From the NCBI GenBank assembly GCA_965232455.1, contig OZ246981.1:3286001-3350000 (forward strand): a stretch of 64,000 nucleotides of DNA, in the 5' to 3' direction. Numbering within the stretch: position 1 is the stretch's first letter; each line of letters starts with the position of its first letter. Under the pieces are notes generated by a model. That model saw only the letters and a list, made by a program, of their open reading frames with translations. It was not told where the DNA came from and made no database searches. The position numbers and the translations under genes were made by a program. Below, in pieces: positions 26,548 through 36,084 of this stretch. This DNA comes from JBFGFX01 sp965232455 (lineage in GTDB: Bacteria; Pseudomonadota; Gammaproteobacteria; Steroidobacterales; Woeseiaceae).

Positions 26548-28236
26548 CTAACGTTGGTACGCGTATTCCGGCGACGACGCAACCAGGTAAATGACTTCGG
26601 CGACGCGCAAGGCCTCCGAGCCCGGTCCGACGATCAGCGTGAGCATGCCGCTGATTTCGTCCCGCAAGGTCTGGGAAATGTTCCCGGCCAACAGCTTGTC
26701 CGCCACCATGTCGATGAGCGCTTCGGCATTGTCCGCGATCGCAAGCTCGTCGGTGATGTCGATATACACGTCGTCGGCACTGAAATTCGGGTCTTCCGCA
26801 CTGACCGAATTCGCGCCGAACGCCTGATAGAACAGGTAGTTCGTCATCAGTGTGTTCTGATACTCCGTCGCAATCTCCAGCTCCGGCGCTAGCAGATTGC
26901 TGTCGCGAATTTCGCCGGGCGGCGCGTAAAACGGACTGAAAAAATTGAAAACCGACGGCGCCTGCAACGGACCCTGTCCCAGGAAAACGAAGGGTTGCAG
27001 CCCCTGGAGGAGCTGATACCGGCCGCTGGCGGATCGCCCGTCGTAGGCGCGCCAAAGCTGCGTCAGACGCAGCAACGGCTCCTTGATCTTGCCGTCCAGC
27101 TCCATCGGCAATTCCGGCCGCGCCTCCTCGTCGAGCAGGATCGCCTTGACCACGGCGCCGAGATCGCCGCGAACACCCTGCCCGTTGTCGTTGAACACGG
27201 TTGCAACGCGCGCCACGTACGAAGGCGACGGATTACTCGTCACGAGGCGCTGAATCAGTCGTATGGACACGAACGGAGCAACGTTCGGATGATTGAACAC
27301 GTTGTCCAGCGCATCCGTGAGATCCTGCTCACCGGACTGCCCCGCCGGCAGCACCACGCCGTTGAGCAAAAGCTTCTGACCATCGTCGTGAAAATCGGGA
27401 TAGAGCTCCATCGGCAGCGTGCGATTGGTCGCGGTCGGCCGCGCCTGCTCGAAACTGGGCGCGCCGGCGAAATGCCAGCCCGTGAAAACCTGCGCGAAGC
27501 CCTCGATGACGGCCTGATCGTAGGTGGGTATCGGCCGGTCCTGCGCATCCAGCACCGCGGTGCCGTCGATATTCAGCTCGATCAGGCCGATCGTGAACAG
27601 CTGCATCAATTCCCTGGCGTAGTTTTCATCGGGGCGGATATTCAACGTCGGATTCGGCTTTTCGTTGCCGAGCATACTGAGGTAGATGCCCATCGCCGGA
27701 TGCAGGGTGACCTCCTGCAACAGCGCACGATAATTACCGAAAGCGTTGGTCGACAGCAGGTCGTAGAAATCCGCCAACGCATACGGATAATTGCCGAGCG
27801 CCCCGAGCTGCGACACTACGAGGACCTCGGACAACGCAAACGCCACTCGCTGGCGCAGCTGGTCGTCGCCGTTGACCGCGTTACGCAGCCAGATGTCCAC
27901 GCGATCGGGTTGCAGCTGAAACGGGAACTGCGGCGGCGGAAGTGCTTGCAGATGCGGCAGCTGCAACGACGCCGGCTTCGCAATCTCGCGGTCAATCCAG
28001 GCCTCCAAACCCAGGTTCACCACCTGATCGACGTCGGCGCCCGTCGCGCCGAAGGTGCTCTGATTGAGTAGCTGAAACGCCTCCGCCGTCGATATCGGCG
28101 GCGGCGGGGGTGCTGGCGGCGGCGCTGGCGGACTGCCGCCGTCGGACGATCCGCCGCAGCCCGCCAGCGAGAGCAACAACGACAGAACGACCGTTGCCGG
28201 CTGTATTTTAAGTCCTGTTAACAACTTGCCTACCAT
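26548..28236 (-). CDS. DUF1800 family lipoprotein
   Basis: 562 residues. A lipoprotein signal (VVLSLLLSLAGC, Cys27) is followed by a Pro-rich linker and a DUF1800 domain: FQLLNQSTFGATGADVDQV, WLRNAVNGDDQLRQRVAFALSEVLVVS, NYARELMQLFTIGLIELN, VFTGWHF. DUF1800/DUF1501 pairs are common in Proteobacteria and Planctomycetes and are thought to act together at the cell surface, though the reaction is not established. A short Pro tract (six consecutive) tethers the domain to the lipid anchor. Confidence 0.88.
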   Translation of the reverse strand: MVGKLLTGLKIQPATVVLSLLLSLAGCGGSSDGGSPPAPPPAPPPPPISTAEAFQLLNQSTFGATGADVDQVVNLGLEAWIDREIAKPASLQLPHLQALPPPQFPFQLQPDRVDIWLRNAVNGDDQLRQRVAFALSEVLVVSQLGALGNYPYALADFYDLLSTNAFGNYRALLQEVTLHPAMGIYLSMLGNEKPNPTLNIRPDENYARELMQLFTIGLIELNIDGTAVLDAQDRPIPTYDQAVIEGFAQVFTGWHFAGAPSFEQARPTATNRTLPMELYPDFHDDGQKLLLNGVVLPAGQSGEQDLTDALDNVFNHPNVAPFVSIRLIQRLVTSNPSPSYVARVATVFNDNGQGVRGDLGAVVKAILLDEEARPELPMELDGKIKEPLLRLTQLWRAYDGRSASGRYQLLQGLQPFVFLGQGPLQAPSVFNFFSPFYAPPGEIRDSNLLAPELEIATEYQNTLMTNYLFYQAFGANSVSAEDPNFSADDVYIDITDELAIADNAEALIDMVADKLLAGNISQTLRDEISGMLTLIVGPGSEALRVAEVIYLVASSPEYAYQR

Positions 28237-28459
28237 CTGCTCACTGTAGCGTGTCAGCGGCGCCTATCGCCGAGACCTGTCCCGCACTCCCGCGCACCGT
28301 CCGTTTCCGGTATCCGTCAGGGTCGAAACGGCACGTACCGACATTAGGATTCCTTTACGCACGATAACGTTCCCTGTCAGATGCCCGTTGACCCTGAAAA
28401 TGCCCCTGCCCGCTGGACATATGTCAAATCGGCAACCAGCGCCGCCGACGCGCCCGGCC

Positions 28460-29908
28460 TTATTCTCCGTCTCCGTCCTGTCCGTGCTCGACGGTGAGGG
28501 GGCTCAGATAGAATTTCTCGGTGATGCCGCGCTTCCGCATCGCAATACCGGTCAGGCACTCCTGGATAACCCGGGTGGAGTTCAAGGCCGTGGTGTAACC
28601 GGGGTCCACCAAGGGATTGAGTTCGACGAGCTCGAAACCGACCACCTGATTCATCGAACACAGATTTCTGACAATCGGGAACACCTCGCGGGTCGTCAGT
28701 CCGCCCGGCTCGGGCGTGCCCGTGCCGGGCATGTACGCCGGATCCAGCACGTCGATGTCGAAGGATATGAACAGGTACTCGGGACCGTCCAGCGCTTCGT
28801 CCAGCACGCGGCTCATGGTCGCGTCCCAGCCGTTGCGTTCGATCTCGGCCATCGTGTGATAGCGCAGACCGTTCTCACGCATCCACTCGAAGCCGCGATC
28901 GCTTGGCCAGGAGCCCCGTAATCCGACCTGAATGAAATTCTCGCCCGGCACGAGCTCTTCGTTGAACAAACGGCGCACCGGTTGACCGTGCGAGATCATG
29001 TGAGCGCCGTAGCCGACACCCGCGTCGTAGTGAGCGTCGAAATGCACGACGCCAACCGCGCCGACCCCGTACACGTCGACGACGCCCGCCACGTCGGGAT
29101 ACATGAGCGAATGATCGCCGCCCACGATAAACGGAATCGTTCCCGTCGTGGCAACTTCCCTCACGACCTCACGGATGTGCTCCACGCTGCGTTCGGTGCT
29201 CAGGCTGTCCACCGCGATGTCACCGTAGTCGACGATGACGAGCTCGTTGAACGCGGAAACCATCGTGTGCATGTGCTGCGGATCCGACATGCCGGTGCCG
29301 CCGTACACGGTACCGGTCCGCACGGCGCGCGGGCCGTAGGCCGCGCCGCGAAAGCCGGTTCCCATGTCGAGACCCGCGCCCATGATCGCCACGTCCACCT
29401 CGCCGGCCAGGAGATCTTCGGGCGTCAGGGCCACGGGCAATCCGAAGAAACTCGGAATACCGTTTTTGGGACCCGCGCGCAAATAGCGATTGATGTTGAT
29501 CGGCCCCGGCTCTCTCGGCGTGTCGAACGCGGCGGGCCGCCGGGTCTTCCAGCCATTGAAGCCGTCACCCTCGGTGTTCAGCGGAATCGATGCCGCGTCC
29601 GTTTCCGGATTGAACTTCATGAGTTCGTTGACCCTCATCATCGCATCGATGTAGGCCTCGATCTCCTCCGGCGACTTACGGTCGAGCCGCTCGAACAGAA
29701 TGTCGTGGCGCTCCGCAAAACCGAAAATTCCGTCGCCACGCAGAAAATCGGTTTTCTCCTTCGGCAAGCCGTCGACTTTTTCGGCGATCGACGGCGGCAG
29801 GTCCACGGGTTCGAATTCGTCTGCATCGTCCTGTGACTCGGCGGCCGAATAACCCAGCAACATGGCCAGGCAGATCAGCAGCGAGATCGGTTTGATGTCG
29901 TTTAGCAT
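28460..29908 (-). CDS. Exported arginase/agmatinase-family ureohydrolase
   Basis: 482 residues from ATG 29908 (GGGAGG 7 nt upstream). Ureohydrolase metal motifs are complete: GGDHSLMYP, VVHFDAHYDAGVG, FISFDIDVLDPAYMPGTGTPEPGG. These bind the two Mn ions and hydrolyse a guanidino group to urea, so agmatinase, arginase or guanidinobutyrase are all possible. Unusual features are an N-terminal hydrophobic signal-like segment (PISLLICLAMLLGYSAAES) and a 130-residue acidic N-terminal extension, which suggest a periplasmic enzyme; typical ureohydrolases are about 310 residues and cytoplasmic. Divergent from the 5-oxoprolinase-type gene, 73 bp apart. Confidence 0.85.
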   Translation of the reverse strand: MLNDIKPISLLICLAMLLGYSAAESQDDADEFEPVDLPPSIAEKVDGLPKEKTDFLRGDGIFGFAERHDILFERLDRKSPEEIEAYIDAMMRVNELMKFNPETDAASIPLNTEGDGFNGWKTRRPAAFDTPREPGPININRYLRAGPKNGIPSFFGLPVALTPEDLLAGEVDVAIMGAGLDMGTGFRGAAYGPRAVRTGTVYGGTGMSDPQHMHTMVSAFNELVIVDYGDIAVDSLSTERSVEHIREVVREVATTGTIPFIVGGDHSLMYPDVAGVVDVYGVGAVGVVHFDAHYDAGVGYGAHMISHGQPVRRLFNEELVPGENFIQVGLRGSWPSDRGFEWMRENGLRYHTMAEIERNGWDATMSRVLDEALDGPEYLFISFDIDVLDPAYMPGTGTPEPGGLTTREVFPIVRNLCSMNQVVGFELVELNPLVDPGYTTALNSTRVIQECLTGIAMRKRGITEKFYLSPLTVEHGQDGDGE

Positions 29909-29981
29909 GGTCATCCCTCCCATGCCGACAATAATAGCGGCAATCCGTGTATGCCGACGGCTTTTCCGCTATTTTGTAGCG

Positions 29982-32900
29982 ATGGATTCGGAGCACGGAT
30001 GGCAATTCTGGGTTGATCGCGGCGGCACCTTCACGGATATCGTCGCGCGCCGCCCGGACGGTAGTTTGAGGACGGCAAAACTTCTGTCCGAAAACGCGGA
30101 ACAGTACGTGGACGCCGCCGCTGAAGGCATCCGGCGGCTGCTTGCCGAACACGATGGTTTTCGCGCCGGAGAGCCCGTCATCGACGCCGTCAAGATGGGC
30201 ACCACGGTCGCCACCAACGCGCTGCTGGAACGCCAGGGAACGCCAACCGCACTGGTCGTCAGCGCCGGTTTCGCCGACGCTCTGCGCATAGGCTATCAAA
30301 ACCGGCCCAACATCTTCGCGCTGAACATCGACAAGCCCGAGCCCCTCTACCACCGGGTCGTCGAGATCGATGAACGGATTGCCGCGGACGGCAGCGTTCT
30401 GCGACCGCTGGACCCGTCGGAGGCGCGTGCGCTGCTGAACGCGTGCAAAGCGGACGGTATCCGTTCGGTTGCGATCTGCCTTATGCACGGCTATCGGTTC
30501 AACGGGCACGAGGCCGAGCTTCGACGAATCGCCGAAGAGTTGGACTTCGAGCAGGTTTCCGTGTCCCACGACGTCGAGCCGCTGATCAAATTCGTCGGGC
30601 GGGCCGAGACGACGCTTGCCGATGCGTACCTGACTCCGACGCTACGCCGCTACGTCAATCGCCTGCGGACCGCCCTGCGGCCCGTCGGCGACACTCGACG
30701 GCTGATGTTCATGCAGAGCAACGGCGGCCTGATCGATGCAGACCGGTTCCGCGGCAAGGACAGCGTTCTGTCCGGCCCCGCCGGCGGCGTCGTCGGCATG
30801 GCGCAGGCCGCGGGGGCGGCCGGGCTCGAGAAGCTGGTCGGTTTCGACATGGGTGGTACGTCGACCGACGTATCCGCCTATAGCGGCGCCTACGAACGAT
30901 CCGTCGATTCCGAGGTGGCGGGAATCCGGCTGCGCGCGCCGATGATGCGTATTCATACGATCGCGGCGGGCGGCGGCTCAATCCTGCGATACGCGGACGG
31001 CCGCTACCAGGTTGGACCGGCATCGGCCGGCGCCGACCCCGGACCCGCCTGCTATCGCCGGAACGGGCCGCTGACCGTGACCGACGCAAACGTCCTTTTG
31101 GGCCGACTGCTGCCCGACTATTTCCCCAAGGTGTTCGGTCCCGGTGCGAACGAGGCGCTGGGTGACGCCATAGCCCGCACCGGGTTCGAGACCCTGGCCA
31201 CGGAGATTGCCGCAGACGGCGCAACGGCCGTGAGCCCCGAAGGGGTCGCGGCCGGTTTCCTGTCGGTTGCCGTGGAAAACATGGCAAACGCGATCCGCAA
31301 GATCACGATCGAACGCGGCGAGGACGTGCGCGATTTTACGCTCTGCTGCTTCGGCGGCGCGGGCGGCCAGCACGCCTGCAAGGTTGCCGACGTCTTGGAC
31401 ATGCGGCGAATCTGGCTACACCCGCTGGCCGGCGTGTTGTCCGCTTACGGCATGGGTCTCGCCGATCTTCGCGTCGAGCGGCAGCGGTCCACGGACCTGC
31501 CGTTGAACGACAAGCGGATCGATGAGCTCGCGGATCTCGTTGCGACGCTCTCCGCTGAATGCGACGGCGAACTTGCGGCGCAAAACGTGCCTCCGGAGAA
31601 TCGGCATATCGACGTGAGTTTCGGCGTGCGCGTGCGTGGCACCGACACGATTTTGCCGGTCTGCGCGGGTACGGCGGAAGAGGTTTCTCAGGCGTTTGCG
31701 AAAGCCTACGAAGATCGATTCGGTGCGGTGTTGCGGTCCGACGATCTGCTGATCGCCACGGTTCGCGTCGCCGCAAACGGCCGGGAAGAACGTTTCGCGG
31801 AACCGACGCTCGACGCCGCGGCGGAAGCAGATCCCGTTACCAGCTCGCGGATGTGGGTTGACGGGGAATGGCGGAACGTCCCGGTTCACCTGCGTGAACG
31901 CTTGGGCGCGGGCGCGGGGCTCCATGGTCCGGCAATCGTCATCGAGCCGAATGCAACGACGGTCATCGAGGCCGGATGGCGAGGCGTCGTCGGCGCCACC
32001 GGGCACCTGCTGCTGACGAAGGAATCGACCGGCACAGACCTGTCGCCGCCGACAGCAAACGCCGAAGATTCCGACGGCAAACCCGATCCGGTTCGACTGG
32101 AGGTTTTCAACCGCCTGTTCATGCATATCGCCGAACAGATGGGTGTCGTCCTGCAAAACACCGCCGTGTCGGTAAACATTCGCGAGCGACTGGATTTTTC
32201 CTGCGCGCTTTTCGACGCCGAGGGCCGCCTGGTGTCGAACGCGCCGCACATGCCGGTACACCTGGGCTCGATGGGCGAAAGCGTCAGAAGCGTGATGACG
32301 GACAAGGCGGGCGAGCTCGAAGACGGCGACGCCGTCATGCTGAATTCGCCTTACAACGGCGGCACGCACCTTCCCGACATTACGGTGGTGACGCCGTGGT
32401 TCGGCGGTTCGGCGCATCCGCAGTTTTTTCTGGCCTCGCGCGCGCACCACGCCGACATCGGCGGCGTCTCGCCGGGCTCGATGCCCGCCGACAGCCGGCA
32501 TATCGATGAGGAAGGCGTCCTGATCGACAACGTCTTTCTGGTCAAGGCGGGTGAACTGAGGCTCCGGGCGACCCGCGACCTGCTGCTTGAGGCCAAACAC
32601 CCGGCGCGCAACGTCGACCAGAACCTGGCAGACCTCAAAGCGCAGCTCGCAGCGAATCGGCAAGGCGCACGTCAGCTCGAAAAAGCGATCAATCGCTATG
32701 GCCTCGATACGGTGCAGGCGTATTTGCGATTCGTGCGCGAAAACGCGGCCGCCAGCGTGCGCAGGCTGATCGGCAGCCTGCACGATGGATCGTTCGAGTA
32801 CGAACTCGATTCCGGTGAACGAATCGCCGTCCGGATCGCCGTCGATCATGAACGGCGCGGGGCGCGCGTCGACTTCAGCGGCACGAGCGATCAGTCCGAG

Positions 32901-33620
32901 AGCAACTTCAACGCACCGGAGGCGGTTGCGCGCGCCGCCGTCCTCTACGTGTTCCGCAGCCTGATCAGTGAGGACATCCCGCTCAACGAAGGCTGTCTGG
33001 AGCCAATCGATATCGTCATTCCCAGCGGCAGCCTGCTGAGTCCGGAGTATCCGGCGGCGGTCGTGGCCGGCAACGTCGAGACGTCGCAATGCGTGACGGA
33101 CGCACTTTACGGAGCGCTCGGCGCGCTCGCGGCGTCGCAGGGCACGATGAACAACCTGAGCTTCGGCAACGAGAACTTTCAGTATTACGAAACCATCGCG
33201 GGCGGCGCCGGCGCGGGGCCGGGCTGGGACGGGGCCGACGCCGTGCACACTCACATGACCAATTCCCGATTGACGGACCCTGAAGTACTGGAGGTTACGT
33301 TTCCGGTACGGCTGGAATCGTTTGCCGTGCGCAGGGGATCCGGCGGTGCCGGCCGGTGGCGCGGCGGTGACGGCGTCGTGCGCGAGATTCGTTTCCTGGA
33401 AGCGGTCGAGGCGTCGATTCTCTCGAACCACCGACGCATCGCGCCTTTCGGCTTGGAGGGAGGCCGCTCCGCCAGCAAGGGCCGCAATCGCCTTCTCCGT
33501 TCCGATGGACGCACGGAAGACGTCGCCGGAACGGCCAACCTGAAACTCGGCCCGGGCGACCGGCTGGTCATCGAAACGCCGGGAGGCGGCGGCTACGGCA
33601 GTTCACGCGACGAATTCTGA
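29982..33620 (+). CDS. 5-oxoprolinase / hydantoinase A-B fusion protein
   Basis: 1212 residues combining HyuA and HyuB halves as in eukaryotic-type ATP-dependent 5-oxoprolinase, which opens 5-oxoproline to glutamate. The A half starts WQFWVDRGGTFTDIVARRPDG, with the ATPase-like GFDMGGTSTDVSAY near residue 288 and FGGAGGQHACKVAD near 460. The B half starts around residue 710 (PVRLEVFNRLFMHIAEQMG) with LNSPYNGGTHLPDITV, ASRAHHADIGG, and ends TPGGGGYG. I chose ATG 29982 because the family consensus begins there; the 40 residues further upstream are unlike it. An N-methylhydantoinase or acetophenone-carboxylase-type substrate is possible. Confidence 0.88.
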   Translation: MDSEHGWQFWVDRGGTFTDIVARRPDGSLRTAKLLSENAEQYVDAAAEGIRRLLAEHDGFRAGEPVIDAVKMGTTVATNALLERQGTPTALVVSAGFADALRIGYQNRPNIFALNIDKPEPLYHRVVEIDERIAADGSVLRPLDPSEARALLNACKADGIRSVAICLMHGYRFNGHEAELRRIAEELDFEQVSVSHDVEPLIKFVGRAETTLADAYLTPTLRRYVNRLRTALRPVGDTRRLMFMQSNGGLIDADRFRGKDSVLSGPAGGVVGMAQAAGAAGLEKLVGFDMGGTSTDVSAYSGAYERSVDSEVAGIRLRAPMMRIHTIAAGGGSILRYADGRYQVGPASAGADPGPACYRRNGPLTVTDANVLLGRLLPDYFPKVFGPGANEALGDAIARTGFETLATEIAADGATAVSPEGVAAGFLSVAVENMANAIRKITIERGEDVRDFTLCCFGGAGGQHACKVADVLDMRRIWLHPLAGVLSAYGMGLADLRVERQRSTDLPLNDKRIDELADLVATLSAECDGELAAQNVPPENRHIDVSFGVRVRGTDTILPVCAGTAEEVSQAFAKAYEDRFGAVLRSDDLLIATVRVAANGREERFAEPTLDAAAEADPVTSSRMWVDGEWRNVPVHLRERLGAGAGLHGPAIVIEPNATTVIEAGWRGVVGATGHLLLTKESTGTDLSPPTANAEDSDGKPDPVRLEVFNRLFMHIAEQMGVVLQNTAVSVNIRERLDFSCALFDAEGRLVSNAPHMPVHLGSMGESVRSVMTDKAGELEDGDAVMLNSPYNGGTHLPDITVVTPWFGGSAHPQFFLASRAHHADIGGVSPGSMPADSRHIDEEGVLIDNVFLVKAGELRLRATRDLLLEAKHPARNVDQNLADLKAQLAANRQGARQLEKAINRYGLDTVQAYLRFVRENAAASVRRLIGSLHDGSFEYELDSGERIAVRIAVDHERRGARVDFSGTSDQSESNFNAPEAVARAAVLYVFRSLISEDIPLNEGCLEPIDIVIPSGSLLSPEYPAAVVAGNVETSQCVTDALYGALGALAASQGTMNNLSFGNENFQYYETIAGGAGAGPGWDGADAVHTHMTNSRLTDPEVLEVTFPVRLESFAVRRGSGGAGRWRGGDGVVREIRFLEAVEASILSNHRRIAPFGLEGGRSASKGRNRLLRSDGRTEDVAGTANLKLGPGDRLVIETPGGGGYGSSRDEF

Positions 33621-33667
33621 GACGGTTTGAAGCTCGTTCTGACGAGCGTTGCAGACGCGCAATGCGT

Positions 33668-34000
33668 TCAGCTGTTCATCGCCCTGGCAAGCGTTCTCTT
33701 CAGCGCCGCCAGGTCTTTTTTTGCAGTCCCTTTGGCCTTCTCCGCCTCGCGCAATGCCGCAAGCGCCGCCTCGACGTCGGTTCCCACGAGCCACTCCGTG
33801 ACCGTCGGCGCACGATCCGCGTTGTCGCTCGTAATCGACTCGAAGTTCCCGTCCAGGATCGTCACGCGGTGCTTGCAGAAATTTCCGAACTGTCCCGCGG
33901 GGCAGGTGCACAGCGCGGTCAGGCTGGCCTCGTCCTTGATGAACGTCACTTCGTACGGGCTCGACGACGAGCCTTTTACGAGAAAAACGAGTTCCTCCAC
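33668..34000 (-). CDS. Stand-alone SWIM zinc-finger protein
   Basis: 110 residues from GTG 34000 (AAAGGA upstream). The first half is a SWIM-type finger: LTALCTCPAGQFGNFCKHRVTILDG, with ligands Cys31, Cys33, Cys42 and His44 (CxC-x8-CxH). SWIM domains bind DNA or proteins and are usually part of helicases or recombination factors; here no other domain accompanies it. The C-terminal half is a Lys/Ala-rich helix (ALREAEKAKGTAKKDLAALKRTLARAM). Function unknown. It converges with the 5-oxoprolinase-type gene. Confidence 0.7.
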   Translation of the reverse strand: MEELVFLVKGSSSSPYEVTFIKDEASLTALCTCPAGQFGNFCKHRVTILDGNFESITSDNADRAPTVTEWLVGTDVEAALAALREAEKAKGTAKKDLAALKRTLARAMNS

Positions 34001-34104
34001 GGCGAATCCTTTGCGTTTGCACGGTTCGACTGAGTATCGGCCAGTATCTGGCGCGCCCGGCTGCATTGCAAGAATCGTGATACGCGCTCACGCGCACGGC
34101 GCGG

Positions 34105-34701
34105 TCAAGCATCACCTTTCGCCGCGGCCTCCAGCGCCTGCTCGAGCCGGTCGTTACCCCAGAACAGTTCGCCCGCCACCATAAAGGACGGTGCTCCGAA
34201 GATACCCAGGCTCACCGCCTGCTCCGTTTGTTCGCGAAGGCGGCTTTTGGCATCGGCGCTTTCGGCCTGTTCCAACAACCGGGCCGGGTCTTCACCCGAC
34301 GCGGCGAGGCAGGCCTTGACGACCTCGGGATCCGAGATGTCGCGATCTTCGGCAAAGTTTGCCGTATAAACGGCGCGGACGAACTCCGGCAGCCAGGACG
34401 CCTCCGCGAATCGGCAGGCGATCCGCGCCGCCAACAGACCGTTGCGGGGAAACACCGAAGGCCGGCGCAGCGGAATCCCCTGGGCGTCACAGATTCGCTG
34501 GAGGTCCCGCCACATGTAACGACCCTTTGCCGGGTAGAGATTGAACGGCGAATCGTTCCACCCCTGCTCCCGGAAAATCGGGCCCAGCAGAAACGCCCGC
34601 CACGACAGCGTCACTCCGCGTTCGGACGCAAGCGACGTTATGCGGGCGGCGGCCGGGTAGGAGTACGTGCTGCCGAACTCGAACCAGAACTCCAGATTCA
34701 T
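34105..34701 (-). CDS. DsbA-fold oxidoreductase, 2-hydroxychromene-2-carboxylate isomerase-like
   Basis: 198 residues of the kappa-class GST/DsbA fold. The N terminus EFWFEFGSTYSYPAAARI has Ser in the position where the isomerase uses glutathione-activating Ser (no CxxC, so not a disulfide enzyme). The cis-Pro loop is GIFGAPSFMVAGELFWGNDRL near residue 168. This arrangement matches glutathione-dependent 2-hydroxychromene-2-carboxylate isomerases of aromatic degradation, but orphans of the family are common and the actual substrate is unclear. Followed by the SWIM gene. Confidence 0.82.
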   Translation of the reverse strand: MNLEFWFEFGSTYSYPAAARITSLASERGVTLSWRAFLLGPIFREQGWNDSPFNLYPAKGRYMWRDLQRICDAQGIPLRRPSVFPRNGLLAARIACRFAEASWLPEFVRAVYTANFAEDRDISDPEVVKACLAASGEDPARLLEQAESADAKSRLREQTEQAVSLGIFGAPSFMVAGELFWGNDRLEQALEAAAKGDA

Positions 34702-34761
34702 CGGCCGCCCACATTTGCATCGAGTGCCGCCCCACGTTCAGCGACACCTGACGCGCCGGCG

Positions 34762-35154
34762 TCAGACCTCAAGACCGTGCCCCCCGACCGGCCGGGTCTC
34801 GATCCGTTCGTCAAACCCGGCAATGAGCGGCCTTCCGCGAGAAATCGCGTCCTGGACGGACGGTAGAGACAGCGATGCCTGGTGGCTAGACTGTTCGTCC
34901 CAAACTTCGGTAACCCATATCGCATCGGCATCGGTGGCGTCGTTCGCAACGACGTAGCTCAAACAACCGGGCATGCCGGCGACACCCTCGACCAGAATAC
35001 CTGTCAACGCGTCGCGTTCTCCGGGAGTCGCCGTAATCTTGCTAATCAGGCCATACATATTCGTTTCTCCAGTTTCGCTTGCACAAGCCGTCACCGCCGC
35101 GTTTATCGACGCAGCGCCGATAAACGCAAGAATTTTTCGTCGTTCGGGATTCAA
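34762..35154 (-). CDS. Antibiotic-biosynthesis-monooxygenase (ABM) domain protein with lipoprotein-like N-terminus
   Basis: 130 residues. The C-terminal 95 residues form an ABM/dimeric alpha-beta-barrel domain: YGLISKITATPGERDALTGILVEG, GCLSYVVANDATDADAIWVTEVWDE. The N-terminal 32 residues look like an export signal (RRKILAFIGAASINAAVTAC, lipobox-like VTAC). An internal ATG at 35058 preceded by GGAG, seven bases away, would give a purely cytoplasmic 98-residue protein. Both starts are plausible. Quinone-type monooxygenase or decarboxylase activity is the family theme; no substrate is indicated. Confidence 0.68.
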   Translation of the reverse strand: MNPERRKILAFIGAASINAAVTACASETGETNMYGLISKITATPGERDALTGILVEGVAGMPGCLSYVVANDATDADAIWVTEVWDEQSSHQASLSLPSVQDAISRGRPLIAGFDERIETRPVGGHGLEV

Positions 35155-35177
35155 ATGATTCCGCCGCCGCCCGAACC

Positions 35178-35606
35178 CTAAAACTCGATCGTCACCGACG
35201 GCGCGCTGCGCCGTGCCTCGCCATGGTACACGGCCTCGATGTTGTTGCCATCGGGGTCGAGCACGAAAGCCGCATAGTACCCAGGGTGATAAGCCCGCTC
35301 GCCGGGCGCGCCGTTATCGCGCCCGCCATGGTCCAGCGCCGCGCGGTAGAAGGCATCCACCGTCGCGCGGTCTCTGGCCTGGAAGGCCAGGTGGTGGCGC
35401 CCCGTCAGCGCACCCAACGCCGCCGGGCTTTCTGCCGAGGACACGACAAGTTCGTCCGCCCAGAAATAGTTGTCGCTTGTGCCGACGATGGGAATGTCCA
35501 GCACGGCCAAAACAGCCGTGTAGAAGTCCTGGCTGGCATCGAGGTCGCGTACCACGAGCTGGAGGTGGTCGATGAGGCGGCCACGATGCAGTTGCTGGGT
35601 TTCCAT
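35178..35606 (-). CDS. Vicinal-oxygen-chelate (glyoxalase/bleomycin-resistance fold) protein
   Basis: 142 residues from ATG 35606; upstream TTG 35627 adds seven residues and is less likely. VOC fold with IDHLQLVVRDLDASQDFYTAVL (metal-ligand His), GRHHLAFQARD (second His) and FVLDPDGNNIEAVYHG (Glu ligand). These are dioxygenase/isomerase/resistance proteins; substrate cannot be assigned. It lies 23 bp upstream of the ABM gene on the same strand, so probably the same transcript. Confidence 0.82.
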   Translation of the reverse strand: METQQLHRGRLIDHLQLVVRDLDASQDFYTAVLAVLDIPIVGTSDNYFWADELVVSSAESPAALGALTGRHHLAFQARDRATVDAFYRAALDHGGRDNGAPGERAYHPGYYAAFVLDPDGNNIEAVYHGEARRSAPSVTIEF

Positions 35607-35802
35607 AGCCGTTATCCGTGTAAACAATGAACTTGTGGATTTTCCTGACTGAGTGTCTACATCACCGATGATGGTCGGCAGGGTCCCGAAACCCGCGGCA
35701 ACGATGCTTCACTATACGGAACGACCGCGATGGCCTTTCCGGCAAGTATCGCGACGTCGGCTGACACAAACTGTAGACGGCGAGCGGAACTCAGCAATCT
35801 AA

Positions 35803-36084
35803 CTAGCCGACCACCTCGACACCCTTCCAAAACGCCACGTAACCGCGAATGTTGTTAGCGGCCTCTTTCGTTTCGGGATAAAACCAGGCGGCGCCGGCAT
35901 TACGATCACCGTCGACGACGACGTCGTAATAATGGGCCGTGCCCTTCCACGGGCACACCGACTGCTGGTCGCTGGGCTCGAAAAACTCCGACGCGATCGC
36001 GTCCGGCGGAAAGTAGTGATTGCCTTCGACCACAACCGTGTCGTTACTTTCGGCGAGGGTTTTCCCGTTCCATATCGCTTTCAT
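35803..36084 (-). CDS. DUF427 domain protein
   Basis: 93 residues, a single DUF427 domain: MKAIWNGKTLAESNDTVVVEGNHYFPPDAI, then SVCPWKGTAHYYDVVVDG and AAWFYPET. The family is a small beta-rich fold with a conserved CPWKG motif and no confirmed activity. ATG 36084 overlaps the stop of the tail-sheath gene (ATGA), so the two are translationally coupled, which is an unexpected partnership. Confidence 0.85.
   Translation of the reverse strand: MKAIWNGKTLAESNDTVVVEGNHYFPPDAIASEFFEPSDQQSVCPWKGTAHYYDVVVDGDRNAGAAWFYPETKEAANNIRGYVAFWKGVEVVG

Noticed and set aside
28200..28222. CCTGTTAACAA within the DUF1800 signal peptide as a repeat copy
   Set aside because: Short match inside coding sequence with no CTAG boundary or further similarity.
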